Shown piece by piece: positions 1-8,940 of a DNA stretch of 64,000 bases. The notes beneath the pieces were generated by a model that was not told the origin of the DNA, made no database searches, and worked only from the letters and a program-made list of their open reading frames with translations. Source of the DNA: Goodfellowiella coeruleoviolacea (GTDB taxonomy: Bacteria; Actinomycetota; Actinomycetes; Mycobacteriales; Pseudonocardiaceae); the NCBI RefSeq assembly GCF_024171785.1, contig NZ_JAMTCK010000003.1, forward strand, positions 248,001-312,000, in the 5' to 3' direction. A program made the position numbers and the translations under genes. Position 1 is the first letter of the stretch. Each line of letters starts with the position of its first letter.

Positions 1-310
1 GGGACAGCACGTCGACGCCGCGCACCAGGGCGGCGTGGTAGTCGGTGACGGCGAGGGCGCTGCCCACCCCCTGGCCGCAGCCGACCTCGATCACGTGGTC
101 GGTCGGGCCGACCGCCAGGGTGTCCAGCACCAGCCGGTACAGGGCCCGCTGGCTGGCCACCCGCTGCTCCACGGACAGCGGCGCGTCCAACGGGATCCCG
201 CGCCAGTAACCGAAGTTGATGAACCCGCCGGCGAACAGCGGCACAGCGGCCAGGTCATCGGGGCCGTAGAGCCGGAACCGCCGCGCGGCTCGGGACTGCT
301 GATCGGGCAT
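1..310 (-). CDS. class I SAM-dependent methyltransferase, C-terminus cut off by the window edge
   Basis: About 103 N-terminal residues are present, starting with ATG at 308-310 (MPDQQSRAARRF...). The segment VIEVGCGQGVGSAL (encoded near positions 60-100) is a typical motif I glycine-rich SAM-binding loop of Rossmann-fold methyltransferases, preceded by an aromatic-rich stretch FINFGYWRG that is common in small-molecule O- and C-methyltransferases. The substrate cannot be told from this fragment. It is transcribed towards the window start and stands upstream of nothing else visible, with 55 bp separating it from the next gene. The fold is clear; the specific role is unknown. Confidence 0.8.
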   Translation of the reverse strand, partial: MPDQQSRAARRFRLYGPDDLAAVPLFAGGFINFGYWRGIPLDAPLSVEQRVASQRALYRLVLDTLAVGPTDHVIEVGCGQGVGSALAVTDYHAALVRGVDVLS

Positions 311-365
311 CTTCCGATAGTGCACCCTGTTAGCCCGGTCACACTACCGACCGACCGTGTCATGA

Positions 366-1190
366 TCACCCACGATAGGGCGACACGCCGCTCAACCGGC
401 CCAGCACGTCGCCCCGGCCGGTGCCGGCTGTCCCACCCGGGGCGTCCCCCGGCGCCGCTGTCCACCCCTGCCACGCGTCGAGCACCGCGTTGTTGAGCAC
501 CCGCAGCCGCCGCAGGTCCAGTTCGGGATCGGCCACCGCCCCGTACGGGCCGGGCAGCTCCGCCAGCCAGACCAGGTCGGGCTGGCCGGCCGGCTGCTCC
601 GGCACGCGTTCCACCGGCGCGATCCGCTCGACCACCGGCTGGGGGCGTGGCCGGGGCAGCGCTGGTTCGTCAGGCGGACCGAGCGCCACCAGCGCCTGGC
701 CGGCGGGCGGCTCCGCGACGGGTGGCGTGACCACCGCCTCGGGCACGACCCGGCGGATCTCGGCCAGTTCCTCGCCGGCCACCCGGATCGCCCGCGCGGC
801 CACCTCGGCCGCCGTGGCCAGCTGCCGCCGCCACCGGTCCAGGGACAGCCGGGCGGCCTCCCGCCGGATCGGGTCGGCGCTGGCGCGCGCCTCCGCGATC
901 ACCGAGTCCGCCAGTCGGCGCAGCTCCTCGCCGGCACCGACGTACCCGGCCAGTGCCTCGGCCGCGGCCTGGTGGGCGTCGGCGGCCCGGCGCAGGTTCG
1001 CGACCAGCGCGTGCCGCACCAGCTCGAACCGGTCGCCGGCCGCGCCGGTCCAGTTGTCCACCCGGAGGCTCGCCACGTCCGCGCCGGCCGCCTCCAACTG
1101 CTCGGCCAGGACGCTGACCCGGTGGCACTCCCCGGTCAGAGCGGTGATGTTGAGTTGGATGGGAACCAGGTCGTCGGCTTCCACGCGCAC
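366..1190 (-). CDS. WXG-like type VII secretion-associated protein, proline-rich C-terminus
   Basis: 274 residues from a GTG start. The N-terminal 100 residues are helical and include the motif DNWTGAAGDRFE (about residue 45), which resembles the W-x-G turn and the 'DWTGPAGDAF' signature of actinobacterial type VII substrates. A second helical section (residues 90-145) is followed by a Pro/Val-rich linker (150-210) and an uncharacterised end. It follows the EspC-like gene at 1217-1513 by 26 bp on the same strand, so the two are probably cotranscribed and may form a pair, as ESX substrates often do. No ESX core gene (EccC, EccD, MycP) is in the window. There is no recognisable toxin domain. 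Function is inferred only from the motif and the pairing. Confidence 0.65.
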   Translation of the reverse strand: MRVEADDLVPIQLNITALTGECHRVSVLAEQLEAAGADVASLRVDNWTGAAGDRFELVRHALVANLRRAADAHQAAAEALAGYVGAGEELRRLADSVIAEARASADPIRREAARLSLDRWRRQLATAAEVAARAIRVAGEELAEIRRVVPEAVVTPPVAEPPAGQALVALGPPDEPALPRPRPQPVVERIAPVERVPEQPAGQPDLVWLAELPGPYGAVADPELDLRRLRVLNNAVLDAWQGWTAAPGDAPGGTAGTGRGDVLGRLSGVSPYRG

Positions 1191-1216
1191 AGCTCCGATC
1201 AGCTCGATTCGGCCCG

Positions 1217-1513
1217 CTACCGCGACCGCAGGGCGCGGAGCAACCGCTCACCCGTCGCGTCGGATCGCTCGTAGGCGGCGGCCGTGTCGGCCAGGCCGGT
1301 CACCATCCCCGCCAGGTCGGCGTCCAGCAGATCCGCCGTGTCCCGAGCGGTGTTCTGGAACAGGGCGAGCGCGGCGGCCAACTCGTCATTGCCGGCCTGT
1401 TCCGGGTCGGCCCAGTACTTCCGGGCGGGTTGCTCGGCGAATTCCCTGGCCAGTCCGTGCACGATTTTCGCCGCCTGGCGCAATTCAGGCGGCGCGACGT
1501 GGAATCCAAACAC
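1217..1513 (-). CDS. EspC-like (ESX-1 secretion-associated) small helical protein
   Basis: 98 residues, all helical. The pattern F-x-V-x-P-x-ELR-x-AA near the N-terminus, ELAAALALF in the middle and TAAAYERSD near the C-terminus matches the EspC/DUF2580-type family of small proteins linked to type VII secretion. It is the first gene of a two-gene unit with the WXG-like gene at 366-1190. Length is normal for the family (about 100 residues). No cognate secretion machinery is nearby. The partner and destination are inferred, not shown. Confidence 0.7.
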   Translation of the reverse strand: MFGFHVAPPELRQAAKIVHGLAREFAEQPARKYWADPEQAGNDELAAALALFQNTARDTADLLDADLAGMVTGLADTAAAYERSDATGERLLRALRSR

Positions 1514-1667
1514 GTGCGCACCTCACGAGTGGGGTTTTCCCGATCTGGACCGCACCGACGCGAAATCGCCACGAACGGCCGACAGCGGTGCTCGAACACC
1601 GGCACCACAGGACAACGGGCACCGGTGGCGGAACAACATCGGATGAAGTTTTTCCACCGCCCGCCGG

Positions 1668-2528
1668 TCAGTCGCCGACCGCGAGCCGGCTGACCAGTTC
1701 GGGCGGCAGGGACAGGGTTTCGGTCAGCTCGGCGGAGCGCTCCGCCGAGGGGTCGACCAGCACCCCGACCCCGGCGTCGCGCGGGATCACCGTGCGCACC
1801 AGCTCGGCGCCGCTGAGCACCAGGTGCTCGTCCGCCCACGGCGCGCCCGCGTCCCGCTGGTAGCGCAGCAGCCGCTCCCCGGTGGTGAACGCGCACGCCC
1901 AGGACCCCAGGCCGGCGGTGTGCGCCACGGCCAGCCGCCAACCCGGCCAGCACGGCACGTGCAGCCGCGCGGCCAGGAACCGCCGCACCACGTGCTCGGC
2001 CAGCACGCGCGGGGACCGCAGGTCGCGGATGGCCCGGCGCAGGCCGTCGGTACCGGGCGACGTGACCGTGCGGGCCAGGCAGGCCCGCTCCTGGCGGATC
2101 GCCTCGCGCAGCTTGTCGACCGGGACCGCCGGGGGATTGCGCGCCAGGCTCACCTCCAGCTGCGCCACCACCGTCCGCATCAGCCGGTTCACGTTGGTGG
2201 GCGAGTACTTGCGGCCCAACTGGTCGTGCAGCACGGCCAGCCGGCCGCCGAGGTTGAGGTCCCTGGTCCGCGGATCGGTCGAGGTGTTGTAGAAGACCCG
2301 CGCCACCCGCGCGAGCGTGTCGTCCAACTGCCTGCCGAACACCCGCTCCAACTGGCAGACGACCTTGGCGCGGGCGCTCTCCAGGTCGTCGGCGTCGCTG
2401 ACGCCCCACAACCGGGCCAGCTCCGGCCCGAGCTGGGTGAGCAGGTTGTGGCGGCGAACCCCCAGTCCCTTGTGCAGGCTGGCCAGCCGTTTCCTGGCCC
2501 GACCCAGGAACTCCTCCCGTGCGTGCAC
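1668..2528 (-). CDS. SseB-like C-terminal domain protein with helical N-terminal half
   Basis: 286 residues from a GTG start. The last 95 residues follow the SseB N-terminal domain layout: LHVPCWPG at the first strand, then a WACAFTTGERLLRY segment (the 'aFTs.erL..y' pattern), then GAELVRTVIP, GVGVLVDPSAE and a final LPPELVSRLA. The first 190 residues are Arg/Leu-rich helices that I do not recognise. SseB-domain proteins in actinobacteria are often near type VII-like genes, and here the EspC/WXG pair lies immediately downstream in the same direction (155 bp). A role in that system is plausible but not shown. The biochemical function of the domain is unknown. Confidence 0.65.
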   Translation of the reverse strand: MHAREEFLGRARKRLASLHKGLGVRRHNLLTQLGPELARLWGVSDADDLESARAKVVCQLERVFGRQLDDTLARVARVFYNTSTDPRTRDLNLGGRLAVLHDQLGRKYSPTNVNRLMRTVVAQLEVSLARNPPAVPVDKLREAIRQERACLARTVTSPGTDGLRRAIRDLRSPRVLAEHVVRRFLAARLHVPCWPGWRLAVAHTAGLGSWACAFTTGERLLRYQRDAGAPWADEHLVLSGAELVRTVIPRDAGVGVLVDPSAERSAELTETLSLPPELVSRLAVGD

Positions 2529-2937
2529 CCCGACATCACCCCCCGGTGCGGGTCCGCGCGGACCGAACCGCGACTGACCACTGCGGATTGTTCCGCAGGT
2601 TTTACCACTTCGGCCGGACTATTTCCCACCCCCTGCGCCGGCACCGCCGCCAACTGCGCGAACACCGAAAAAGAACCAGTTTCTCACCAACTTCTGGCCA
2701 CGTTCTCGAACCACTTCCACCGCGGCGACGCCGACCGGTGCCGCGGCTTTCCGGTGAATCCCGCACTCCCGGTCGAGAAGCCGGCCGCCACCGCGGACTT
2801 TTTGGCGACTGTGCCGGTCAACGGCGGACCCGCCATCCGTTTCCGCCTACCGTCGACCTCCCACCGGCACCACCGCCGGGGTTTCCGGAACAACCTGCTG
2901 GACCACCGGTCGGGGTCCACCACCCGAGGAGTGAGTC
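2529..2937. other. 409-bp divergent intergenic region, no gene seen
   Basis: It separates the SseB-like gene (leftward) from the small membrane protein gene (rightward). Base composition is less GC-rich than the flanks and the open frames have no recognisable products or codon bias. It must carry the promoters of both flanking genes, but I could not place a convincing -35/-10 pair. A good ribosome-binding site (GAGGAG, 2925-2930) precedes the gene to the right. Confidence 0.5.
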
Positions 2938-3159
2938 GTGAACGCCATGTTCGTGCTCGTGCTGGCCGTGCTGCTGGGTGCCCACGCCGGCTGCGTGCTG
3001 CTGTGGCACCACCTCAGGCGGCAGCGCGACGAGCGCGACGCGCTGCGCGCCCACTACCTGCGCCAGATCGAGCAGCTGGAGCGGGACCTGCGCTGGGAGC
3101 GCGGGCAGCGCTACCGGCACGAGGCCGAACTGGACCGCTGGCACCACGCGTACGAATGA
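2938..3159 (+). CDS. small single-pass membrane protein with charged coiled-coil tail
   Basis: 73 residues from GTG at 2938; GAGGAG lies 7 bp upstream. Residues 3-24 (MFVLVLAVLLGAHAGCVLLW) are one hydrophobic helix; the remainder is rich in Arg, Glu, Gln and His with a heptad-like spacing of Leu, suggesting a short cytoplasmic coiled coil. No family is recognised. It sits alone in front of the leftward tRNA gene. Confidence 0.6.
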   Translation: MNAMFVLVLAVLLGAHAGCVLLWHHLRRQRDERDALRAHYLRQIEQLERDLRWERGQRYRHEAELDRWHHAYE

Positions 3160-3249
3160 GCCGAGGGCGGGCCTGTGATCGACATCACCGCGGAATCGCG
3201 CTGTCGAACCGGGCCGCACCCCGGCAACCGAAACACCCGGGAAAAGCAC

Positions 3250-3287
3250 GAGGCCGGTTGGTGGCTTGCGAACCACCAACCGGCCTC
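3250..3287 (-). terminator. intrinsic terminator of the Pro tRNA gene
   Basis: A perfect 15-bp stem (3250-3264 with 3273-3287) with an 8-nt loop. On the minus strand the stem is followed by GTGCTTTTC, giving a short U run. It lies 9 bp past the 3' end of the leftward tRNA gene. Confidence 0.85.
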
Positions 3288-3296
3288 GGTGTCACG

Positions 3297-3370
3297 TCGG
3301 GGTGGCGGGATTTGAACCCACGACCTCTTCGACCCGAACGAAGCGCGCTCCCAAGCTGCGCCACACCCCG
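3297..3370 (-). tRNA. tRNA-Pro, anticodon CGG
   Basis: 74 nt on the minus strand. The 7-bp acceptor stem is CGGGGTG with CACCCCG and the discriminator base is A at 3297. The anticodon arm is CTTCG-TTCGGGT-CGAAG, placing CGG at positions 34-36, which reads the proline codon CCG. The T arm is GTGGG-TTCAAAT-CCCGC. No CCA is encoded. A strong terminator follows at 3250-3287. Confidence 0.95.
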
Positions 3371-3386
3371 TTTGACGGTGTTTAGT

Positions 3387-4352
3387 CTAGCGGATGTTCG
3401 TTCCAGCTCCGAATCGGGCCCCCTGTCGCTGGCCAGACCCCTGCTGACCTGCGTCGGAACCCGAGCGGGGGACCAGGGTGAGCAGGCTGGCCTCGGGCGG
3501 GCAGGCGAACCGCACCGGCGCGTACGGCGAGGTGCCCAGCCCGGCGGAGACGTTCAGCCACATCCGCTCGCCCCACCGGGACACGCCCCGGGCCCGGGAC
3601 CGGTCCAGCTGGCAGTTGGTCACCAGTGCGCCGTAACCGGGAATCCGCAACTGGCCGCCGTGCGTGTGCCCGGCCAGCACCAGGTCGTAGCCGTCCGCGG
3701 CGAACGGGTCCAGCACCCGCGGCTCGGGCGAGTGGGTCACGCCCAGCCGCAGCGCGGCGGCCTGGTCGGGCGCGCCGGCGATGTCGTCGTAGCGGTCCCG
3801 ACGCAGGTGCGGGTCGTCCAGCCCGGCGGCGAACACGGTCTGACCGGCGACCTTGATGCTGCGCCGCACGTGCGTCAGGTCCAGCCAGCCCCGCTCGATC
3901 ATGGCCGCGCGCAGGTCCCGCCACGGCAGCGGCACCCCGTGGATGCGCTTGGTCTTGGCCGACGGCAGCAGGTAGCGGACCGGGTTCTTGGGCTTGGGCG
4001 CGAAGTAGTCGTTGCTGCCGAACACGAACACGCCCGGCCGGTTGAGCAGCGGACCCAGCGCGCGCAGCACCGCGGGCACGGCCTGCTTGTGCGCCAGGTT
4101 GTCGCCGGTGTTGACCACCAGGTCCGGGTCGAGGCTGTCCAGTTCGGCCACCCAGCGCTGCTTGGACTTCTGGTTGGGCAGCATGTGCAGGTCGGAGATG
4201 TGCAACACGCGGATCGGCCGGGCGTTCTCGGCCAACACGGGCAGGGTTGCCTGGCGCAAAGTCCAGTGGGTCCGTTCGATGCCGGCCGCGTAGGCGACCG
4301 TGGCCGTGCCGAGCGCGGTGGTGGCGAGCAGAGTCCGACCAAGCGTGTTCAC
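3387..4352 (-). CDS. membrane-anchored metallophosphoesterase (Rv3683-like)
   Basis: 321 residues with GTG at 4350-4352 as start; an upstream in-frame GTG at 4406 would add 18 residues of non-family character, so the later start is preferred. Residues 5-25 form a hydrophobic N-terminal anchor. The calcineurin-like metal-binding blocks are in order: SDLHMLPNQ (D-x-H), NTGDNLAH (GDN), FGSNDYF (the GNHD block, here G-S-N-D), THSPEP and AGHTHGGQ. The product should hydrolyse phosphate esters at the membrane; the substrate is unknown. Its position next to the ponA2-like and whiB4-like genes parallels Rv3683-Rv3681c of M. tuberculosis. It is divergent from yqeY, with 81 bp between them. Confidence 0.88.
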   Translation of the reverse strand: MNTLGRTLLATTALGTATVAYAAGIERTHWTLRQATLPVLAENARPIRVLHISDLHMLPNQKSKQRWVAELDSLDPDLVVNTGDNLAHKQAVPAVLRALGPLLNRPGVFVFGSNDYFAPKPKNPVRYLLPSAKTKRIHGVPLPWRDLRAAMIERGWLDLTHVRRSIKVAGQTVFAAGLDDPHLRRDRYDDIAGAPDQAAALRLGVTHSPEPRVLDPFAADGYDLVLAGHTHGGQLRIPGYGALVTNCQLDRSRARGVSRWGERMWLNVSAGLGTSPYAPVRFACPPEASLLTLVPRSGSDAGQQGSGQRQGARFGAGTNIR

Positions 4353-4433
4353 GCCTGGAGAGCCTACGGCGGATCGCTCGATCGAGATAATCCACGGTGC
4401 CCCCACCCGGACGGGTGGGTACCTTCTGGCCTC

Positions 4434-4904
4434 ATGGCTGAGCTGAAAGCGCGGTTGAAGGCTGACCTGACCGCCGCGATGAAGAACCGGGACACCACGA
4501 CCGTCGCCACCCTGCGGATGGCGCTGGCCGCGGTGACCAACGAGGAGGTCGCCGGCAAGACCGCCCGCGAGCTGTCCGACGACGAGGTGCTGCGGGTGCT
4601 GGTGCGCGAGGTGAAGAAGCGCAAGGAGGCCGCGGAGGCGTTCGCCGGCGCCGGCCGCGCCGAGCAGGCCGAGCAGGAACTCGCCGAGGCGGCGGTGCTG
4701 GAGAACTACCTGCCCAAGCAGCTGGACGACGCCGAACTGGCCGAACTGGTCGAGCAGGCCGTGGCCGAGGTCACCGAGCAGCTCGGCGAGCGCCCCGGCC
4801 AGCGCCAGATGGGCCAGGTCATGAAGGCCGCCAACGCCAAGGTCGCCGGCCGCGCCGAGGGCGCCCGCGTGGCCGCCGCGGTCAAGGTCGCCCTGGCCGG
4901 CTGA
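4434..4904 (+). CDS. yqeY: GatB/YqeY domain protein
   Basis: 156 residues from ATG at 4434. The helical N-terminal domain (KADLTAAMKNRDTTTVATLRM) and the C-terminal part with RQMGQVMKAANAKV match YqeY, a stand-alone relative of the tRNA-amidotransferase GatB tail. It is proposed to bind tRNA in this family, but its role is not well established. Normal length. A 29-bp spacer follows it before the convergent beta-helix gene's stop region at 4950. Confidence 0.9.
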   Translation: MAELKARLKADLTAAMKNRDTTTVATLRMALAAVTNEEVAGKTARELSDDEVLRVLVREVKKRKEAAEAFAGAGRAEQAEQELAEAAVLENYLPKQLDDAELAELVEQAVAEVTEQLGERPGQRQMGQVMKAANAKVAGRAEGARVAAAVKVALAG

Positions 4905-4949
4905 GCCCTCGCTGGCTGATCAGCCCACTCAGTCCACGCGGTTGGCTGG

Positions 4950-6374
4950 TCACTGCCGTTTCAACGTCCGGGCGGCCCCGGCCGCGAACGCGGTGACCAG
5001 AACCCAACCGGCGACCGTGAGCGTCATCGTGACGACCAGGTCCGCCCCCACCGGGTCCCAGGCCTTCTCGTGCCCCAGGTCGAGCACGGGCACGAGCAGG
5101 TCGAGGGCGTACAGGAACGGGTTCCAGGTGGGGTGCTCGTCAGCCTTGATCGGGTTCAGCGGCCCGGCGAGCCAGAAGTAGGCGCTGCCCGCGCCCAGGA
5201 CCCCGAGGACCCAGAACAGCGCCCGCGCCGGGGCGTACCCGTAGCCGACCGTGGCGAGTTGGACGATTCCCCACAGCGTGCCCAACCGCCCCAACGCGCG
5301 GTGGTGGAGGTGCTCCCGGTGCCGGGCGACCGTCCGGGCCTGCCGCTCCTGCCCGTCCCGCCGCAGCGCCGCGGCGAGCTGCTCGTAGGGCGTCGGCGAG
5401 AACTCCCCACGTCCTTTGCTGGTGGTGCTCGGCCGCTGGGTGGTGGTGCTGTAGGCACGCATCCACGCCAGCCGCTCCTCAACCGAGCACACCGGATCGG
5501 AGTCTCCGGACAGCCGCGAAAGCCTGTCGTAGCTGAACCCGTCCAGATCGACCCGACAACCCTCCGGCCACTGGCGCGGGTCGTCAATGAACCGACCCAC
5601 CCGCGCGTCCCGCAGGTTGATCAGGCCCCGCGACTCCCTGTGCGGACGCAGGATCAACCGGGCGATCTGGGCATCGACCAGGGTCAGGGCAACACCGTCG
5701 GGATGGGTGAGGGTGGCACCGACCAGGACGAGATCGCCGCCGATGTGAGCGCTGGGCAGGCGGACTTGGCCGGTGGCGGTGAAGCCTTTGTCGGCGAACA
5801 GGTCGCCGTTGATGGTGGCTCGGTCCAGGGCCAGGGCGGTGCGGTCGCCGTGCGGGTTGATGAGGGTGGCTCCAGTAAGGTCGAGATCGCCGCTGATGTG
5901 AGCGCCACGCAGGCGAATCTCTCCGGTGCAGGTGGCCTGCCTCATGTTCAGGCTGCGGGCGAGGTGGGCATGGTCGGCATTCAGCCCAGGTAGGTGGGAG
6001 TAGGCGAGGATGGCGCTGTGCAGTTCGCTGTCGGTCAGGTTCAGCGGCTGCTCGAACGAGCAGCCGGCGAGGATGATCGACGTGTCCACTCGGCAGTCGC
6101 TCAGGTCGACCTCGCCGGTGATGCGGGCGCCGGCCAGGCGGAGGCGGGCGGTGTGACCGGGGTGGGCCTCGGGGCCGTGCAGCAGTAATCGCTCGATGAC
6201 GACGTCGCGGATGATGCGCGACTCGTCCCACTCGTGCCCCTGGGCGGGGTCGTCGTGCTTCTCCCGCAGGTCGAGCCAGCCGCCACGGCGGTAGACGGCC
6301 CACAGCAGGCGTTCCGGCTCGCTCCAGTCCGCTGGCGCGTCCGTCGGCGTCCCCGGTGGCTCAGGCTGCTCCAC
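4950..6374 (-). CDS. pentapeptide/beta-helix repeat protein with C-terminal membrane segments
   Basis: 474 residues. Residues 75-270 are built of repeats such as ISGDLDLTGATL, ITGEVDLSDCRV and IGGDLVLVGATL, with a hydrophobic residue or Ala every fifth position, the mark of a right-handed quadrilateral beta-helix (pentapeptide-repeat type). Residues 380-470 hold two to three hydrophobic helices, including ARALFWVLGVLGAGSAYFWL and VVTMTLTVAGWVLVTAF. Similar actinobacterial proteins are often labelled 'membrane-associated oxidoreductase', but no cofactor-binding motif is visible, so I do not use that name. It is transcribed alone, just downstream of the PBP gene on the same strand (60 bp). Confidence 0.7.
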   Translation of the reverse strand: MEQPEPPGTPTDAPADWSEPERLLWAVYRRGGWLDLREKHDDPAQGHEWDESRIIRDVVIERLLLHGPEAHPGHTARLRLAGARITGEVDLSDCRVDTSIILAGCSFEQPLNLTDSELHSAILAYSHLPGLNADHAHLARSLNMRQATCTGEIRLRGAHISGDLDLTGATLINPHGDRTALALDRATINGDLFADKGFTATGQVRLPSAHIGGDLVLVGATLTHPDGVALTLVDAQIARLILRPHRESRGLINLRDARVGRFIDDPRQWPEGCRVDLDGFSYDRLSRLSGDSDPVCSVEERLAWMRAYSTTTQRPSTTSKGRGEFSPTPYEQLAAALRRDGQERQARTVARHREHLHHRALGRLGTLWGIVQLATVGYGYAPARALFWVLGVLGAGSAYFWLAGPLNPIKADEHPTWNPFLYALDLLVPVLDLGHEKAWDPVGADLVVTMTLTVAGWVLVTAFAAGAARTLKRQ

Positions 6375-6434
6375 GGTGGTGATCGTGCCAGCGGCGCGGT
6401 CCGCCGGGGGTGGGTTTCCGCGTTGGTCGCCCGA

Positions 6435-8888
6435 TCAGCCGCCGGGGCGGTTGGGCGGGCTCGGGTTGATCGGTGCCGGGGACCGGGACGGGGTGGTCGG
6501 TTTCGACGGGTTCGGCGTGCTCGTCGGCGGCGTGCTCGGGCTGCCGCTGACGTGGCCGCCCTCCGGGTCGGACTGCGGTGGCGGGACGTAGCCGGTGCTC
6601 ACGTACAGGGTGATGGTCTCGCCGGGCAGCGCGCTGCCCCGGGGGCTCTGGCTGACCACGATCCCCTTGGCCTTCTCCGAGTTCTGGTTGCGGGTGGCCA
6701 CCTGGTAGCCGGCCTTTTCCAGGTCCTGCCTGGCGGCGTCGACCGGCTTGCCGATCACGTTCGGGATGCGGATCTCCGAGCCGCCCTTGACGTAGCGCTC
6801 GGTGGGCGACGGCAGTGTCGCGACCGGCAGGCTGCCGTGGATCTTGGTCATCGCGTCGAACCAGGTGCGCGCCGGCACCTTGCCGCCGTAGATGTCGCCC
6901 TTGGCGCACAGCTTGGGCGGGTCCGAGTCGCAGATCGGCCGGGGCGCGGTGCCGTCGTTGAAGGTCTGCACCGCCCCGGCGAACTGCGGGGTGGCACCGA
7001 CGAACGCGGCGGACTTGGCGTCCTGGGTGGTGCCGGTCTTGCCCATCATCGGCCGCTTCCACTCGTACTTCTTGGCCGCCGCCGCCGAGGTGCCGCTACC
7101 CTGGTCGTCCTTGCTCAACCCGATGACCAGGGTGTCGGCCAGCTCCTTGGGCACCACCTGCTCGCACGGCGGCTCGTTGATCTTCACCGGCTGGCCCTGC
7201 CGGTCGGTGATCTGCAGGACCGGCGTGGGCGGGCACCACCGGCCGCCGCTCATCAGCGTCGCCGCCACGTTGGCCAGCTCCAGCGTGCTCACCGCGGTCG
7301 GCCCCAGGGTGAACGTGCCGTTGCCGGCGTTGCCCCGCTTGGGCTTGAAGAACTCGCTCTGGCTGGTGCGCCGGTCCCGGTCCTCGGCCTTGGGGTTGGG
7401 CGTCTCACCGGCCACATTGGACGCCATGGTCTCGCGCAGCCCCAGCCGGCTGGCCATGTCCACCACCGAGTCCATGCCGACCCGCTCCTCCAGGATCACG
7501 AACCCGGTGTTCGGCGAGGTGGCCAACGCCTGCTGCAGGGTCATCGACGCCGGGTAGTTGGGCGTGTTGTTGGTCAGCGAGTAGGGCGCGCCGTTGTTCT
7601 TGAACACCTTCGAGGTGTAGGAGGCGGGCGTCTGGATCACGTTCTCGATGCCCATGCCCTTCTCCAGGGCACTGGCCGCGGTGAAGATCTTGTACACCGA
7701 CCCGGCGCCGAACTTGTTCTCCACGCCGCTGGGCAGGTCGTAGGTGGTCTGGCCCTCCTCGGGCTTGAGCCCGTAGTCCCGGTTGGCGGCCAGCGCCACC
7801 ACGTTGTGCCGGTCGCTGCCCGGGGTGACGATCGCGATGGTGTTGGCGATGCCGTTGGTGCTCTTGGGCACCTGCGCCTCGGCGGCCTGCTTGGCCTGCT
7901 CGGTGGCGGTGCGGTCGAGCGTGGTGCGGATGGTGTAGCCGCCGGTCTCCAACTGCTCCGCGCTGAACCCGACCTTCTGCAGGTAGTTGAGCACGTACGA
8001 GCAGAAGAACCCGTTCTCCGGACCGGCGCCGACACAACCGTTGGGCGGGGTGCGCACCGGGTCGGCCAGGCCGAGCGGCTCCTTCTTCGCGGCCTCGCCG
8101 GCCTCCGGGGACAATCGCTGGTTCTCCACCATCTTGTCGATCACCCGGTTGCGCCGGTCCAGCGCCTTCTCCGGGTAGCGCTCCGGGTCCAGCGCGGACG
8201 GGCTGTTCACCATGCCGGCGAGCATCGCCGCCTGCGGCACGGTCAGCTGGTCGGGCGTGGTGTTGAAGTACGCCTGGGACGCGGCGGCGATGCCGTAGAT
8301 GGTGGAGCCGAACGGCACCGTGTTCAGGTACCGGGCGAGGATGTCCTCCTTGCTGAGCTTGCTCTCCAGCTGCATGGCGATGCGCGCCTCGCGCAGCTTG
8401 CGCGCGATGGTCTGTTCCTGGGCGCGCTGCTGCTCCACCTTGTTGTTCCTGGCCACCACGTGCACCAGGTAGTTCTTCACGTACTGCTGGGTCAGCGTGG
8501 ACGCGCCCTGCGAGACCGAGCCGTTCACCTGGTTGGTGACCAGCGCGCGCAGCGTGCCCGGCCAGTCGACCCCGTGGTGCTCGTAGAAGCGGCGGTCCTC
8601 CACCGAGATCAGCGCGGCCTTCATGGCCGGGGCGATCTTGTCCGGCGGGGTGAGCACCCGGTACTGGTCGTAGACGTAGGCGATGGGCGCGCCGTCCTTG
8701 TCGGTCACCGTGGTGACCAGCGGCAGATCAGTGGTGACCAGATCGGCCGAGACGCTGTCGACGGTGTCGCTGGCCTGGTTGGACACCACCCCGAAGGCCC
8801 CGACGGCCGGGAACAGCAGGCCGGCCACCAGCACGCCGGCCAGCAGGCACAGACCGAGCAGTTTCAGCAGGTCGTTGCGGACGCGCAC
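6435..8888 (-). CDS. bifunctional penicillin-binding protein with PASTA domain (PonA2-like)
   Basis: 817 residues, class A PBP. It has a single N-terminal membrane anchor (about residues 8-33). The glycosyltransferase 51 domain shows EDRRFYEHHGVDW with catalytic Glu97 and GASTLTQQYVKN. The transpeptidase domain has GSVYK (Ser397, Lys400), SPN (Ser458) and KTGTT (Lys617). A single PASTA domain follows (about 705-765: IPNVIGKPVDAAR...) and the tail is Pro/Ser/Thr-rich. It polymerises and crosslinks peptidoglycan on the outer face of the membrane; PASTA may bind muropeptides. It is divergent from the whiB4-like gene, as ponA2 (Rv3682) and whiB4 (Rv3681c) are adjacent in M. tuberculosis. Confidence 0.95.
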   Translation of the reverse strand: MRVRNDLLKLLGLCLLAGVLVAGLLFPAVGAFGVVSNQASDTVDSVSADLVTTDLPLVTTVTDKDGAPIAYVYDQYRVLTPPDKIAPAMKAALISVEDRRFYEHHGVDWPGTLRALVTNQVNGSVSQGASTLTQQYVKNYLVHVVARNNKVEQQRAQEQTIARKLREARIAMQLESKLSKEDILARYLNTVPFGSTIYGIAAASQAYFNTTPDQLTVPQAAMLAGMVNSPSALDPERYPEKALDRRNRVIDKMVENQRLSPEAGEAAKKEPLGLADPVRTPPNGCVGAGPENGFFCSYVLNYLQKVGFSAEQLETGGYTIRTTLDRTATEQAKQAAEAQVPKSTNGIANTIAIVTPGSDRHNVVALAANRDYGLKPEEGQTTYDLPSGVENKFGAGSVYKIFTAASALEKGMGIENVIQTPASYTSKVFKNNGAPYSLTNNTPNYPASMTLQQALATSPNTGFVILEERVGMDSVVDMASRLGLRETMASNVAGETPNPKAEDRDRRTSQSEFFKPKRGNAGNGTFTLGPTAVSTLELANVAATLMSGGRWCPPTPVLQITDRQGQPVKINEPPCEQVVPKELADTLVIGLSKDDQGSGTSAAAAKKYEWKRPMMGKTGTTQDAKSAAFVGATPQFAGAVQTFNDGTAPRPICDSDPPKLCAKGDIYGGKVPARTWFDAMTKIHGSLPVATLPSPTERYVKGGSEIRIPNVIGKPVDAARQDLEKAGYQVATRNQNSEKAKGIVVSQSPRGSALPGETITLYVSTGYVPPPQSDPEGGHVSGSPSTPPTSTPNPSKPTTPSRSPAPINPSPPNRPGG

Positions 8889-8940
8889 GTTGCTAAGGGT
8901 ACGCGCGCCGTCACGGTCTGAACGTGATCAACGGGATGGT

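Noticed and set aside
2684-2923. 79-residue open frame in the 2.5-2.9 kb gap
   Set aside because: Trp/Arg-rich composition, no start signal or family; likely chance.
1824-4904. Very long plus-strand open frame covering several genes
   Set aside because: It is read antisense through the SseB-like and phosphoesterase genes; only its last 156 codons (YqeY) are real.
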